Positions 9,277 to 17,770 of a stretch of 64,000 bases of DNA are shown here, one piece after another; position 1 is the first letter of the stretch; every line of letters starts with the position of its first letter. Below the pieces are notes generated by a model. The model did not search any database, was not told the DNA's origin, and was given only the letters and a program-made list of their open reading frames with translations. The stretch is from Leptothrix discophora (lineage in GTDB: Bacteria > Pseudomonadota > Gammaproteobacteria > Burkholderiales > Burkholderiaceae_C), in assembly GCF_030705305.1 (NCBI RefSeq), contig NZ_JAUZEE010000002.1, forward strand, positions 152,374 through 216,373, given 5' to 3'. Made by a program: the position numbers and the translations under genes.

Positions 9277-10019
9277 AGCTTGATGACGTTTCTGGCGAGC
9301 AGAAGTTCAATGATGGGACGCCAGACCCACCACGTAAAGTTCCTCTTGAATGCATCTCCCTTGTGGCCATCTCTGCACTGGAAGTATTTGTGCGTGAACC
9401 TGTGATCTGCGCGCCCTAGCGATGTGATGTTGGTTCCGGCCTTCCAAGCCGAAAAAATAAGCGCAAGTTGATCTCGCTTAATCCCGTTCAGATATTCTTG
9501 CCACCATTCGAGCATGAGCCTCTTGCATTCGATTGATGCGGCTTTTCGAATGATGACCCCGCCTTCAAACAGTCCGAGGTTCTTTGGTAGGCCTGCTGCT
9601 CTTATTCTTTCCAGGAATCTTCTGGTCTCCTTTAGGTTGCTTTTCATGCTAACAAAGCAGGCTTTCGCTTCGTCGTATACGCAGTCTCGTTGGGGGTGTT
9701 CGTAAAGAAAAGTGTGTCCGTCGTTTGAAATGACGTTGTTTACGAGGTCGCTCGTGTCCCCTGTGATGGAAATTGATCCATCGACATAAATCAAGATCTC
9801 AGCACTATTCAGACATTCATACTCAAAGTAGCAGATCTTCGCGTGACGATTGAGCAGGGCGCCGGAAAGATCCCCAGTGATGGGTATGTTTATCCAGGGG
9901 GGCGGGACGACGATGTTTCCGTCATTTATGCAAATGAATTCAATGCCTTCGAACTCTCCTTGTGGGGGGAGTAGTTCGTCATAACCTTTCGTGATGCACG
10001 TGTATATGATCGTCTTCAT
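9273..10019 (-). CDS. DUF616/TOD1-MUCI70-like putative glycosyltransferase
   Basis: The product has 248 residues and begins MKTIIYTCITKGYDELLPP, with YFEYECLNSAEILIYVDGSISI near residue 75 and LGLFEGGVIIRK near residue 150. The YTxITxGYD opening, the (I/V)YVDGSI acidic motif and the EGGVIIR segment match the DUF616 family, whose plant relatives TOD1 and MUCI70 are Golgi proteins linked to cell-wall polysaccharide assembly. I read it as a GT-A-like glycosyltransferase acting in the cytoplasm on the repeat unit. The assignment is by recalled motifs only. It overlaps both neighbours by 4 bp. Confidence 0.65.
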   Translation of the reverse strand: MKTIIYTCITKGYDELLPPQGEFEGIEFICINDGNIVVPPPWINIPITGDLSGALLNRHAKICYFEYECLNSAEILIYVDGSISITGDTSDLVNNVISNDGHTFLYEHPQRDCVYDEAKACFVSMKSNLKETRRFLERIRAAGLPKNLGLFEGGVIIRKAASIECKRLMLEWWQEYLNGIKRDQLALIFSAWKAGTNITSLGRADHRFTHKYFQCRDGHKGDAFKRNFTWWVWRPIIELLLARNVIKL

Positions 10020-11914
10020 GTTGTGAACTCAATGAACATGAGAATGGCCCAGATTTTGTCTGCGTGGTTGGCATTTCGGGAACAATGTTCAGTCCAGAGG
10101 TTCCTGATTATCGAGTTGTCCAGTAATTCGCTGCCGCGCTTTTCGGAATGAAGTAGGTCTTCGCACCATGGACGTAAGCTTGTCCTTAGCCACTCATCAA
10201 GTGGTATCGAGAAACCCATTTTCGGGCGATCAATTAAATGCCTTGGGATGTGTCTTTCTAGTACAGACTTTAGTATAATTTTGCTTTCGCTTGACGTTGC
10301 CTTAAACTTGTCCGGCAATCCAAAGGAGAATTCAATAACTCTGTGATCAAGAAGCGGGGCACGTGTTTCTAGGCTGTTTGCCATGGATGCCCTGTCAACT
10401 TTCACTAGAATGTCATCAGGGAGGTAATGTGAGGCGTCCCAGAATGCAAAGGCGCCCGGTGTTGCTGATGGTGTGTATTCGCGGTTAGGTGTGATTCGAC
10501 TATCTCTTTCGTCTATAAGTGGGGTGTGGCGATTCTTGTATTTGTCGGCCCAATATTCTGCGAGATCTGTTGGCGTGGCATTGCTCCAAGCGCCGCTTAG
10601 AATATCGATCTTGTTTTTGATCGATCGGAGTAGTTGGTTTTGGTTTCCTGTCTTGCTCTGCAATGGACCGAATCTTGTTGGGTTAATTCTGTTGAGTTCG
10701 CGCCAGCGCCATATTTTGTTTAGCTTGCCATAGTGCGAGTAACCCCAAAAAAACTCGTCGCCCCCATCTCCTGATAGTGCGACTTTGACTTTTTGGCGTG
10801 TTAGCTTGCTAACTAGAAATGTTGGAATTTGCGAGCTGTCAGCGAAAGGTTCATCCCATGTCTTTGCGATGGTCGGAATTAGATCTAGAGCATCTTGCTC
10901 GCTGATGTCGTACGAGTGGTGTCGCGTACCCAGGTGAGTTGCGACTTGCTTTGCATAATGCGATTCGTCGTATCTTGCGTCGGGCATTCCTATTGAGAAT
11001 GTAAGAATCTCTGAGTTTCCAGATTTCCTCATCATCGCAGCCACGAGACTGGAATCGACTCCTCCTGACAGAAATGCGCCTACTGGAACGTCAGCATATG
11101 ATTGGCCCGAGACTGCGCGCGACAGTAGATATTCTAGTTGGTCGACTGAGTCGTCATAAGTTCCGGTGAATGGGTTGTCTCGCCCATTCTTGGCTGCTGA
11201 CGATAGAGACCAATAGGCGGTTTTGCTTGGCTCACATCGTTGTTCAAGAGAATCGTGGTCGAATGTTAAAATCTGTCCTGGTTGTACTTTCTGAAATTCG
11301 GTGTAGACGGTCTCTGGTGCGGGAATGTAGTTGAGTCGGAAGTATTTTGATATTGCAGACTTGTTGAGCGAGGGTGAGAATCCTCGAATTCTCTTGACTG
11401 CTTTTAGTTCGGATGTGAAAACGAAGCGGTTGTTCGCGAATCCGTAATACAGTGGCTTTTCGCCAATCCTGTCGCGCGCCAGGTGTAGTTTTTTCTCCTT
11501 TACATCCCAAAGGGCAATTCCAAACATGCCAACCGAGGCGTTTAGTGCTGCATTCAATCCGAATTCTTCAATGTATTGGAGCAGCGTCTCTGTATCGGAG
11601 TGGCCCCGCCATTTTGATTGATTTTGAGGGATGGTTCTTTCAAGATCCCGTCTGAGGTCTAGGTGGTTATATATCTCGCCATTGAAGGCAATGACGTACC
11701 TTCCACTGGAACTCATCATCGGCTGTGCCCCTGCGCTGCTCAAGTCGATGATTGACAGCCTTCGGTGACCGATGGCGATGGGATAATCGGTGTCGCACCA
11801 TATGCCTTGGTCGTCTGGGCCTCTGTGCTCAATGCTTGAAAGCATGGCTTGCATATCTTCCATGCATTGAAGGCCAGGTTCTTTTGACCAAGAAATACCC
11901 AGAATTCCACACAT
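10016..11914 (-). CDS. AsnB-like glutamine-dependent amidotransferase (copy 2)
   Basis: This 632-residue protein starts MCGILGIS with the Cys2 nucleophile, followed by the glutaminase domain (IAFNGEIYNH near residue 75) and the synthetase domain with FLSGGVDSS at about 280 and ALSGDGGDEFFWGY near 390. It aligns along its length with copy 1 of the same operon, but base composition is much more AT-rich, so it is not a recent duplicate. Two amidotransferases in one locus suggest two amidated positions or two uronic acids in the repeat unit. It is separated by 2 bp from the upstream gene. Confidence 0.85.
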   Translation of the reverse strand: MCGILGISWSKEPGLQCMEDMQAMLSSIEHRGPDDQGIWCDTDYPIAIGHRRLSIIDLSSAGAQPMMSSSGRYVIAFNGEIYNHLDLRRDLERTIPQNQSKWRGHSDTETLLQYIEEFGLNAALNASVGMFGIALWDVKEKKLHLARDRIGEKPLYYGFANNRFVFTSELKAVKRIRGFSPSLNKSAISKYFRLNYIPAPETVYTEFQKVQPGQILTFDHDSLEQRCEPSKTAYWSLSSAAKNGRDNPFTGTYDDSVDQLEYLLSRAVSGQSYADVPVGAFLSGGVDSSLVAAMMRKSGNSEILTFSIGMPDARYDESHYAKQVATHLGTRHHSYDISEQDALDLIPTIAKTWDEPFADSSQIPTFLVSKLTRQKVKVALSGDGGDEFFWGYSHYGKLNKIWRWRELNRINPTRFGPLQSKTGNQNQLLRSIKNKIDILSGAWSNATPTDLAEYWADKYKNRHTPLIDERDSRITPNREYTPSATPGAFAFWDASHYLPDDILVKVDRASMANSLETRAPLLDHRVIEFSFGLPDKFKATSSESKIILKSVLERHIPRHLIDRPKMGFSIPLDEWLRTSLRPWCEDLLHSEKRGSELLDNSIIRNLWTEHCSRNANHADKIWAILMFIEFTT

Positions 11915-11916
11915 GA

Positions 11917-13134
11917 TTAGGTCGAGATGAAATTAAGAAAGGCTTGGTAGGCTATCTCGGCGCTCAAGAACTTCTTTGCGAAGTCATGGCTTTTTACCGA
12001 CAGTCCTCTGCGGAAATCTGGGTCGTCGCAAGCGATAAGGTGGGAATATATTTGTTCGGCCGTTGTTGCTTGCATGATCGGGACGTCTGATCCCCACTCT
12101 TTAGCGAATACTTCGGGCCGCCAGTTCGCGATTAGTGGCGTCCCGCTATAGAGGGCGTAAGCTCCAATCGCACCCATCCAATGACTTCCTACTTGGTCAA
12201 TGCAGATGTCGCTCGAATAATATTCTTCGAGTAGGTCTGGCAGGGGCATTGGTTTTAGCCAATTCACTCGACTTTCAATGCCTAGTTTTCTGCAGAGTTC
12301 CTGCGCGAAGCTCAAGTCTTTGGCTGGTCCTTTGCTTGTGAGGTGAAATGTCGCCTCTGGATTGTGCTTTGAGTACATCGCGAGGGCTTCAATAATTAGG
12401 TCGTTTCCTTTGTATTCGAAGCTGCTCCCGGGGCTTGGGTTTATGTTGAGTCGAACTGGGATAATTATTTTTCTGACTCTCTGGAATTTCTTTGCGGAGA
12501 ATCTGATGCCGGTTGACTCGAAGTCAACGTCAAATCTAGGTATGAATTTAGTGTTCTTGTTCTTGTGCAGGAATTCGGCAACTATGTTGTCTCCGATACT
12601 ATTTAGACCTTGTGGGAAATAACTTATGCATGTCGCTTGACTTAGTCCCCTACGTTGTTTGTGGGTTCTTATATGGTTAAGGGCGAGCGCCAGTGGTTGT
12701 AGCCATTTCCGTCGAATGTCAAAAGAATTAGGCCAAATGGCTGCCTTATTGCAGTGGACGTCTATGTCGCTGCCGCTTGAGAGGGCAATAAGTTTTGCGG
12801 ATCTGGGTAACTTGTTTGACAGAGCAAGGCCGTAGTGATTGAGGAATATGACGTCCCTGTCTGCCATGTGACGGGCAGCTTCGGTGTATGAGGTTTCTGC
12901 AAAGGCATGTGTTGCGAGTCGATAGTCAACGGGCGATTCGATGATCCATGGTGGATATGGATAACTTATTTCCCGGGAGAATTGATGTTCGGGCCTGTTG
13001 AGGGTGTCGTTTTTCAGGGCGTCAACAACATATTTGACGTCAAAGCCATCTCGATGAAATCTCAATGCATAGGCCATAGGCATGGCATTGATGCTTCCGA
13101 GGAAGCCTATTCTGGTGTTTTTTATACTATTCAT
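11917..13134 (-). CDS. Putative GT-B glycosyltransferase, divergent
   Basis: The product has 405 residues and no membrane segments. IGFLGSINAMPMAYALRFHRDGFDVKYVVD at the start looks like a GT-B N-terminal Rossmann fold, and the C-terminal part has KGPAKDLSFAQELCRKLG and DICIDQVGSHWMGAIGAYALYSGTPLIANW, which fits a nucleotide-sugar-binding lobe. Similarity to named families is weak, so I call it by fold and context. It is AT-rich and sits between the flippase and AsnB copy 2. The acceptor and donor are unknown. Confidence 0.6.
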   Translation of the reverse strand: MNSIKNTRIGFLGSINAMPMAYALRFHRDGFDVKYVVDALKNDTLNRPEHQFSREISYPYPPWIIESPVDYRLATHAFAETSYTEAARHMADRDVIFLNHYGLALSNKLPRSAKLIALSSGSDIDVHCNKAAIWPNSFDIRRKWLQPLALALNHIRTHKQRRGLSQATCISYFPQGLNSIGDNIVAEFLHKNKNTKFIPRFDVDFESTGIRFSAKKFQRVRKIIIPVRLNINPSPGSSFEYKGNDLIIEALAMYSKHNPEATFHLTSKGPAKDLSFAQELCRKLGIESRVNWLKPMPLPDLLEEYYSSDICIDQVGSHWMGAIGAYALYSGTPLIANWRPEVFAKEWGSDVPIMQATTAEQIYSHLIACDDPDFRRGLSVKSHDFAKKFLSAEIAYQAFLNFIST

Positions 13135-13171
13135 GTTTAAGATAAAATCTTGAATAGCCGCTTGATATCGC

Positions 13172-14680
13172 TTACCGCTTATTGCGAAGAAAGTTTTTCA
13201 CGAAATCTCTCGCTGTGCTAGACATTAATCCGGACGCGAGGATCGTGGTCGTGCCTATGGCGCAAAGCTGGGCGAAGGTCGCAAGTCTCTCCGCAGGCCA
13301 TGGAGATAAATCAATTAACAGCCAGCTTACAATTACTGCTGTAGAGCCAATCGGTGCGACGTCTTTCAGCATCCAGGTTCTGTGAAGTCCCGGAGAGAGC
13401 TTTCTGTGGACTATTGCAGTCCAAACAATGAGGTAAAACAGGTTTGATCCTGCCCAACTCCAAGCTGCACCGATTCCTCCGCTGTACCTTGATGCTAGTA
13501 CGATTGTTGGTAGTAGTATCGCTGCGAAGAAGACGTTGCCAATCAGATGCAGTCTAATATTGCCTTTTGCATATTGAAGGTAATAGGGGAAGGCGCTTAT
13601 GCTCAACAGGCCGTTGCCGATTGCGTATAATGTCGTGATGGGCGCTGCTGACTGCGCAATCGAATGATTACCTGTCCAGCTATATATTAAATGCTGCGAT
13701 CCAAAGCCAATCGTTGCGGATACGGGCATGGCGATCAACACCATGCCTTGAGTGGCTTGCCGATACAACTTCAAGAGTCGACTTTCGTCTCCTTCGGCAT
13801 GAATTCTCGAAAGACGAGGCAAAAGCGCCATGCTCAGCGGGTTGCTTAAGATCGTGACGCCACTGGCCACCAACACCGCCAGTGTGAAGTGTCCATACTC
13901 TGCCAAAGGCAGGAACTTGGAAAGCACCAGCTTGTCAATCTGGGTCACGCCGACCCACACGGCGCTGGTGAAGGCAATGCTCATTGAAAAGCGAACGACA
14001 TCGCGCATTGCCACCCAGTGCCAGCCAACCGGCGGGCTATCGGGTGGCTGACGGGGCAACAGCATGTAGGTCTTGCGGCATAGCAGGGTGGTTTCCATCA
14101 AGGCGACCATCAATTGCCAGCCAAAGAAGTGGGCCGGGGTGGTGCCCAGCCACTCGAAGATGGCGAGCACGACAACGAAGCGTGCCGTGGCGGTCGAGGC
14201 GTTCAGGCGGCCAAGCCACACCTGTTGCTCGAATCCTCCGATTGCACCGCGGTATAGCCCTGCTACCCAGCGCAAGCCGACGATGCATGCCATCAGTTCG
14301 ACTGATAGCGTTACTTGCTCCAGCGGAAGGGACTGCGCTTGCAGCCAGCGCGTGGCGATCCAGTCTGCTCCCAAGCCGATCGCCACGGTCCCTAGCAAGG
14401 CAACACCATAGAAAATCCCCTCGAGAACGCGAAGTAGGCGCCGCAGTTCTAGGGCAGTGATGGCGCCGCCGGACAGTCGCGCTGTCTGGCGTGACAGAGT
14501 GGGCGACAGCCCCATGTCCAGCAACTGGAACCATGCCTGCAACATCGCATAGAAACCGACGAGACCGTAGGCCTCGGTTCCCATGTAGCGGATGTAGAAC
14601 GGCACGATGACGATGCCGACAATCGCGACGTAGATCTGACTGAGGTAGGAAGCAACGAGGTTGCGCTTGAAATCGGCCAC
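13172..14680 (-). CDS. Wzx-type polysaccharide flippase (MOP superfamily)
   Basis: This 502-residue membrane protein has about twelve to fourteen hydrophobic helices and the Wzx/RfbX-style start FKRNLVASYLSQIYVAIVGIVIVPFYIRYMGTEAYGLVGFY. It should move lipid-linked repeat units across the inner membrane for polymerisation by the EpsG-like protein. The gene is mosaic in base composition: the 5' half (about 13850-14680) is GC-rich like the chromosome, while the 3' half is AT-rich like the genes beyond it. This fits a recombination junction within the gene. The reading frame is intact. Confidence 0.85.
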   Translation of the reverse strand: MADFKRNLVASYLSQIYVAIVGIVIVPFYIRYMGTEAYGLVGFYAMLQAWFQLLDMGLSPTLSRQTARLSGGAITALELRRLLRVLEGIFYGVALLGTVAIGLGADWIATRWLQAQSLPLEQVTLSVELMACIVGLRWVAGLYRGAIGGFEQQVWLGRLNASTATARFVVVLAIFEWLGTTPAHFFGWQLMVALMETTLLCRKTYMLLPRQPPDSPPVGWHWVAMRDVVRFSMSIAFTSAVWVGVTQIDKLVLSKFLPLAEYGHFTLAVLVASGVTILSNPLSMALLPRLSRIHAEGDESRLLKLYRQATQGMVLIAMPVSATIGFGSQHLIYSWTGNHSIAQSAAPITTLYAIGNGLLSISAFPYYLQYAKGNIRLHLIGNVFFAAILLPTIVLASRYSGGIGAAWSWAGSNLFYLIVWTAIVHRKLSPGLHRTWMLKDVAPIGSTAVIVSWLLIDLSPWPAERLATFAQLCAIGTTTILASGLMSSTARDFVKNFLRNKR

Positions 14681-14789
14681 GAATCGCTGCTAGGTGAACG
14701 GAGTGAATTGACGAGGGCTGCCCTTGCAGGGCTGGGCAAATGGCGGAGGAACTGGTTTACGGATGACGGGAACAACGGTGCTTCGCGCC

Positions 14790-15359
14790 TCAGGCTCCGT
14801 TCGATCCAATCAGTCGGTGCTCCAGTTCCAGCAGATCCCTGCGCCGATCGCTGATCCGGCGCGCCGGGTTGCCCGAATAGATCCCGAAGCTGGCGCAGTT
14901 GCGCAGGACCAGGCTCAGGGCGCCGATGGCGACGCCTTCCTCCAGGTGCACGTTCGGCAGCACGACGCTGCCCGCGCCGATGATCACGTGCTTGTCGAGG
15001 ATGACCGGGCCGGTGGCGCCGCCGGTGTATTCCTTGGGCACGGTCGGGTTGGTCAGGAACTCGCCGCTGTAGTCGTCGCTGCTGCTGTAGATCGACACCC
15101 GTGAGGACAGGCCGCTGAAGTCGCGCAGCACGATCGGACCGGCGCCGATCAGGCTGCAGAACACGGCGATGTGCACGTGATTGCCGATCTCGATTCCACC
15201 TTCCCCGGCCGACAGCACGCAGAAGTCGTCGATGCGCACATGGTTGCCGATGCGGATTCGCGAGGCACCGTAGATCGAAGCCTTGTCGGAGATCTGGACG
15301 TCGTCCCCGACGGCCGCAAACCCCCGGGCTTTCAGTTCCGTGCTGTTCAGCATGGCCAT
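14790..15359 (-). CDS. Left-handed beta-helix acyltransferase (WbbJ/LacA-like)
   Basis: The product has 189 residues built of hexapeptide repeats such as IRIGNHVRIDDF, IEIGNHVHIAVF and VIIGAGSVVLPNVHLEEGVAIGALSLV, the mark of trimeric left-handed beta-helix acetyltransferases. A role in O- or N-acetylating a sugar of the repeat unit, or a nucleotide-amino sugar made by the neighbouring aminotransferase, is inferred. The aminotransferase gene lies 20 bp upstream, so both are probably co-translated. The substrate is not determinable from the sequence. Confidence 0.82.
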   Translation of the reverse strand: MAMLNSTELKARGFAAVGDDVQISDKASIYGASRIRIGNHVRIDDFCVLSAGEGGIEIGNHVHIAVFCSLIGAGPIVLRDFSGLSSRVSIYSSSDDYSGEFLTNPTVPKEYTGGATGPVILDKHVIIGAGSVVLPNVHLEEGVAIGALSLVLRNCASFGIYSGNPARRISDRRRDLLELEHRLIGSNGA

Positions 15360-15379
15360 GGCAGTCCGGCTCCTCTTGC

Positions 15380-16504
15380 TCAGTTGCGGCAGGCGCCGCG
15401 AATCGCCTCGATCACCCGCCCCTGCTCCTCATCCGTCAAGGCCGGATAGATCGGCAGGCACAGCACCTTGCGGGCGATCTCGCTGGCCACGGGCAGGCGG
15501 CTGGGGTCGGCCGAGGGCATGCCGCGGTACATCGGGAAATCGGAGATCAGCGGATAGAAGTAGCGGCGAGCAAAGATGTTGTGCTCCCTCAGGCGCGCAT
15601 ACAGGGCGTCCCGGCTGATCGGGTATTCCGCATCGACCAGGATCGGGAAATAGGAGTGGTTGGCCACCTTCTCGCCGCTGTCGCGCACGCAGCGGATGCC
15701 GGGCAGGTCGGCCAGTTCGGCGCGATACCGGGCGTCGATCTCGGCGCGTCGCTGGAGGGCCGCGTCGATGTGCTGCAACTGGATCAGGCCGAAGGCGGCG
15801 TTGAACTCGCTCATCTTGCCGTTGATGCCCGGCGCGACCACCGTGACCTCGTCGACAAAACCGAAGTTCTTCAAATGGTCGATGCGCTGCTTGGTCTTGG
15901 CATCCGGGCAGACGATGGCGCCGCCCTCGAAGGTGTTGAACACCTTGGTGGCGTGGAAACTGAGCACCGACAGGTCGCCGTGGTTCAGCACGCTGCCGCA
16001 GTGGCACTGCACGCCAAAGGCATGTGCGGCGTCGTAGATGACCTTGAGGTTGTAGTTGTCCGCGATCTTCTGGATCGCCTCGACATCACAGGGGTGGCCA
16101 TAACAGTGCACCGGCATGATCGCGGTGGTCTGCGGGGTGATGGCCGCCTCGATCTTGCGCGGATCGAGGTTCAGCGTGTCGCGGTCGATGTCGACGAAGA
16201 CCGGCTTGATGCCGTTCCACAGCAGCGAGTGCGCGGTCGCCACGAAGGAATAGGGCGTGGTGATCACCTCGCCGGTGACGCGCAGCGCCTGCAGCGCGGT
16301 GACCAGCGCGATCGTGCCGTTCGTGAACAGGGCGATGTGCTCGACGCCGAGGTGCTCGCACAGCGCCTTCTCGAGCTGCTGGTGGAAGGGCCCGCCATTG
16401 GTCAGGATCTGGTTGGCCCAGATCTTCTCCATGTAGGGCATGACTTCCTTCAGATCCGGCAGGAAGGGCTTGGTGACGTAGATCGGCGGGCGAGAGTCGG
16501 ACAT
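15380..16504 (-). CDS. DegT/DnrJ/EryC1 sugar aminotransferase
   Basis: This 374-residue PLP enzyme shows the family motifs: ITTPYSFVAT near residue 81, the PLP-contacting YDAAHAFG with Asp158, and SFHATKVFN with the Schiff-base Lys187. The sequence is VioA/FdtB-like, which would fit a dTDP-4-keto-6-deoxyhexose aminotransferase, but no dTDP-sugar synthesis genes are in the window. Together with the adjacent acyltransferase it may make an N-acylated 4-amino (or 3-amino) sugar. It lies between the acyltransferase and the chain-length gene. Confidence 0.87.
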   Translation of the reverse strand: MSDSRPPIYVTKPFLPDLKEVMPYMEKIWANQILTNGGPFHQQLEKALCEHLGVEHIALFTNGTIALVTALQALRVTGEVITTPYSFVATAHSLLWNGIKPVFVDIDRDTLNLDPRKIEAAITPQTTAIMPVHCYGHPCDVEAIQKIADNYNLKVIYDAAHAFGVQCHCGSVLNHGDLSVLSFHATKVFNTFEGGAIVCPDAKTKQRIDHLKNFGFVDEVTVVAPGINGKMSEFNAAFGLIQLQHIDAALQRRAEIDARYRAELADLPGIRCVRDSGEKVANHSYFPILVDAEYPISRDALYARLREHNIFARRYFYPLISDFPMYRGMPSADPSRLPVASEIARKVLCLPIYPALTDEEQGRVIEAIRGACRN

Positions 16505-16543
16505 GTGGGCTTCCGGTCGGGGACGGGCGGATGGCGGCGGGTA

Positions 16544-17743
16544 TCAGGCGCTGGCGGTGCGGCGACGCAGGCCGAGGGCGGCTCGCAGCGCGGCGAGCTT
16601 CTCGGCGCCTTCGGGCGTCTCGGCCATGCGCGACAGCGCGCGGCTCATCAGGATCCAGAGCACGCAGGCGATGAAGGCCAGCAGCGTGGCGGACATCGCG
16701 ATCAGGCCGCGCTTGGGCTTGGACTTGTATTCGGGCACCTCGGCCGGGGCCACCACCTGAAGGATGGCGCCGTTGCTGGCCTCGTCCGAGCGGGCCATCT
16801 CGTACTGGCGCGCGAACAGCTCCATCAGGGTCTCGAAATACTTGAACTCGCGGTACTTGGCGATGTATTCGCTGTTCTTGCCGTCGGGGTCCTGCACGTC
16901 GTCGCGTTCCAGACCCTTGAGCTGTCCGCGCAGTGATTGCAGTTCGGCGAGGGCCTGGCGGTATTCGGGGTTGGCCTCGGTCATGGACCCGCGCATGACC
17001 GACAGGCGCACCTCCTGGGCGGCGATCGCCGCCTGGGCCTGCGCGACGCGCCCGACCGCTGCGGCCGGATTGATCTTCAGGACGTCCTTGCCGACGCCGC
17101 TGTCCTTCAGGGCGATCTCGGCCTTGACGAGCTTGTCCTTCGCATCGCCGAGCTGGCGCTCGAAGAACAGACGTCGCTGGGAAGCTTCGGTCACGGCCAG
17201 CGTCTTGGTCAGTTCCTGCAGACGGCTGATGTAGCTGTTGGCGATCTTCGCGGCGCGTTCGGGCACCTCGTCGTCGACCTCGATGGTGATGAGGCTGTCC
17301 TTCCCGGACTGGATGCGGGTGCTGCCGCCGAGTGCCAGGCGAGCCTGGAACTGGTACTCGCTGTCGTAGACCTCGCGCAGCTTGAACTCCGAGATGATCC
17401 CGTCGGCGATCGGCCGGCTCTTGAGCAGCGCGATCCACTGGTCGTTCGGGTTCTTCAGGCCCGCCACGCTGCCCAGCGCACCGGCCATGCCGCCGGCCGC
17501 ACCCAGCAGGGCCGCGACGGCACCCCCTTGCTGCTGCTGTGGCGGCATCATCTGCGCGGTGGCCGTGAAGGTCGGCTTGATCAGGAAGCTGATGCCCAGC
17601 GCGACGACACCGACCGCGAGCGGCACCAGCGTCAGCAGTCGCTTGTGATCGAGCAGGACGAGCAGGATGTCGACCAGCGAGACCGACGATTCCTCGTCGC
17701 TCGAGTCGCTCGACGGTTGTTCTTGGGGCAGGGGATGGGTCAT
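16544..17743 (-). CDS. Wzz/GumC-type polysaccharide co-polymerase
   Basis: The product has 399 residues with one hydrophobic segment near residues 35-55 (LLTLVPLAVGVVALGISFLI), a long periplasmic part rich in coiled coil, and a second segment near 350-370 (IAMSATLLAFIACVLWIL). This is the two-transmembrane layout of Wzz chain-length proteins. An unusual Gln/Gly/Ala-rich stretch (residues about 68-95) follows the first segment. No cytoplasmic tyrosine kinase domain is attached, and none is encoded nearby. It should set chain length together with the SLBB export protein 27 bp upstream. Confidence 0.85.
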   Translation of the reverse strand: MTHPLPQEQPSSDSSDEESSVSLVDILLVLLDHKRLLTLVPLAVGVVALGISFLIKPTFTATAQMMPPQQQQGGAVAALLGAAGGMAGALGSVAGLKNPNDQWIALLKSRPIADGIISEFKLREVYDSEYQFQARLALGGSTRIQSGKDSLITIEVDDEVPERAAKIANSYISRLQELTKTLAVTEASQRRLFFERQLGDAKDKLVKAEIALKDSGVGKDVLKINPAAAVGRVAQAQAAIAAQEVRLSVMRGSMTEANPEYRQALAELQSLRGQLKGLERDDVQDPDGKNSEYIAKYREFKYFETLMELFARQYEMARSDEASNGAILQVVAPAEVPEYKSKPKRGLIAMSATLLAFIACVLWILMSRALSRMAETPEGAEKLAALRAALGLRRRTASA

Positions 17744-17770
17744 GGGCCGGTCGCGGGTCGTCGGGTGGGA

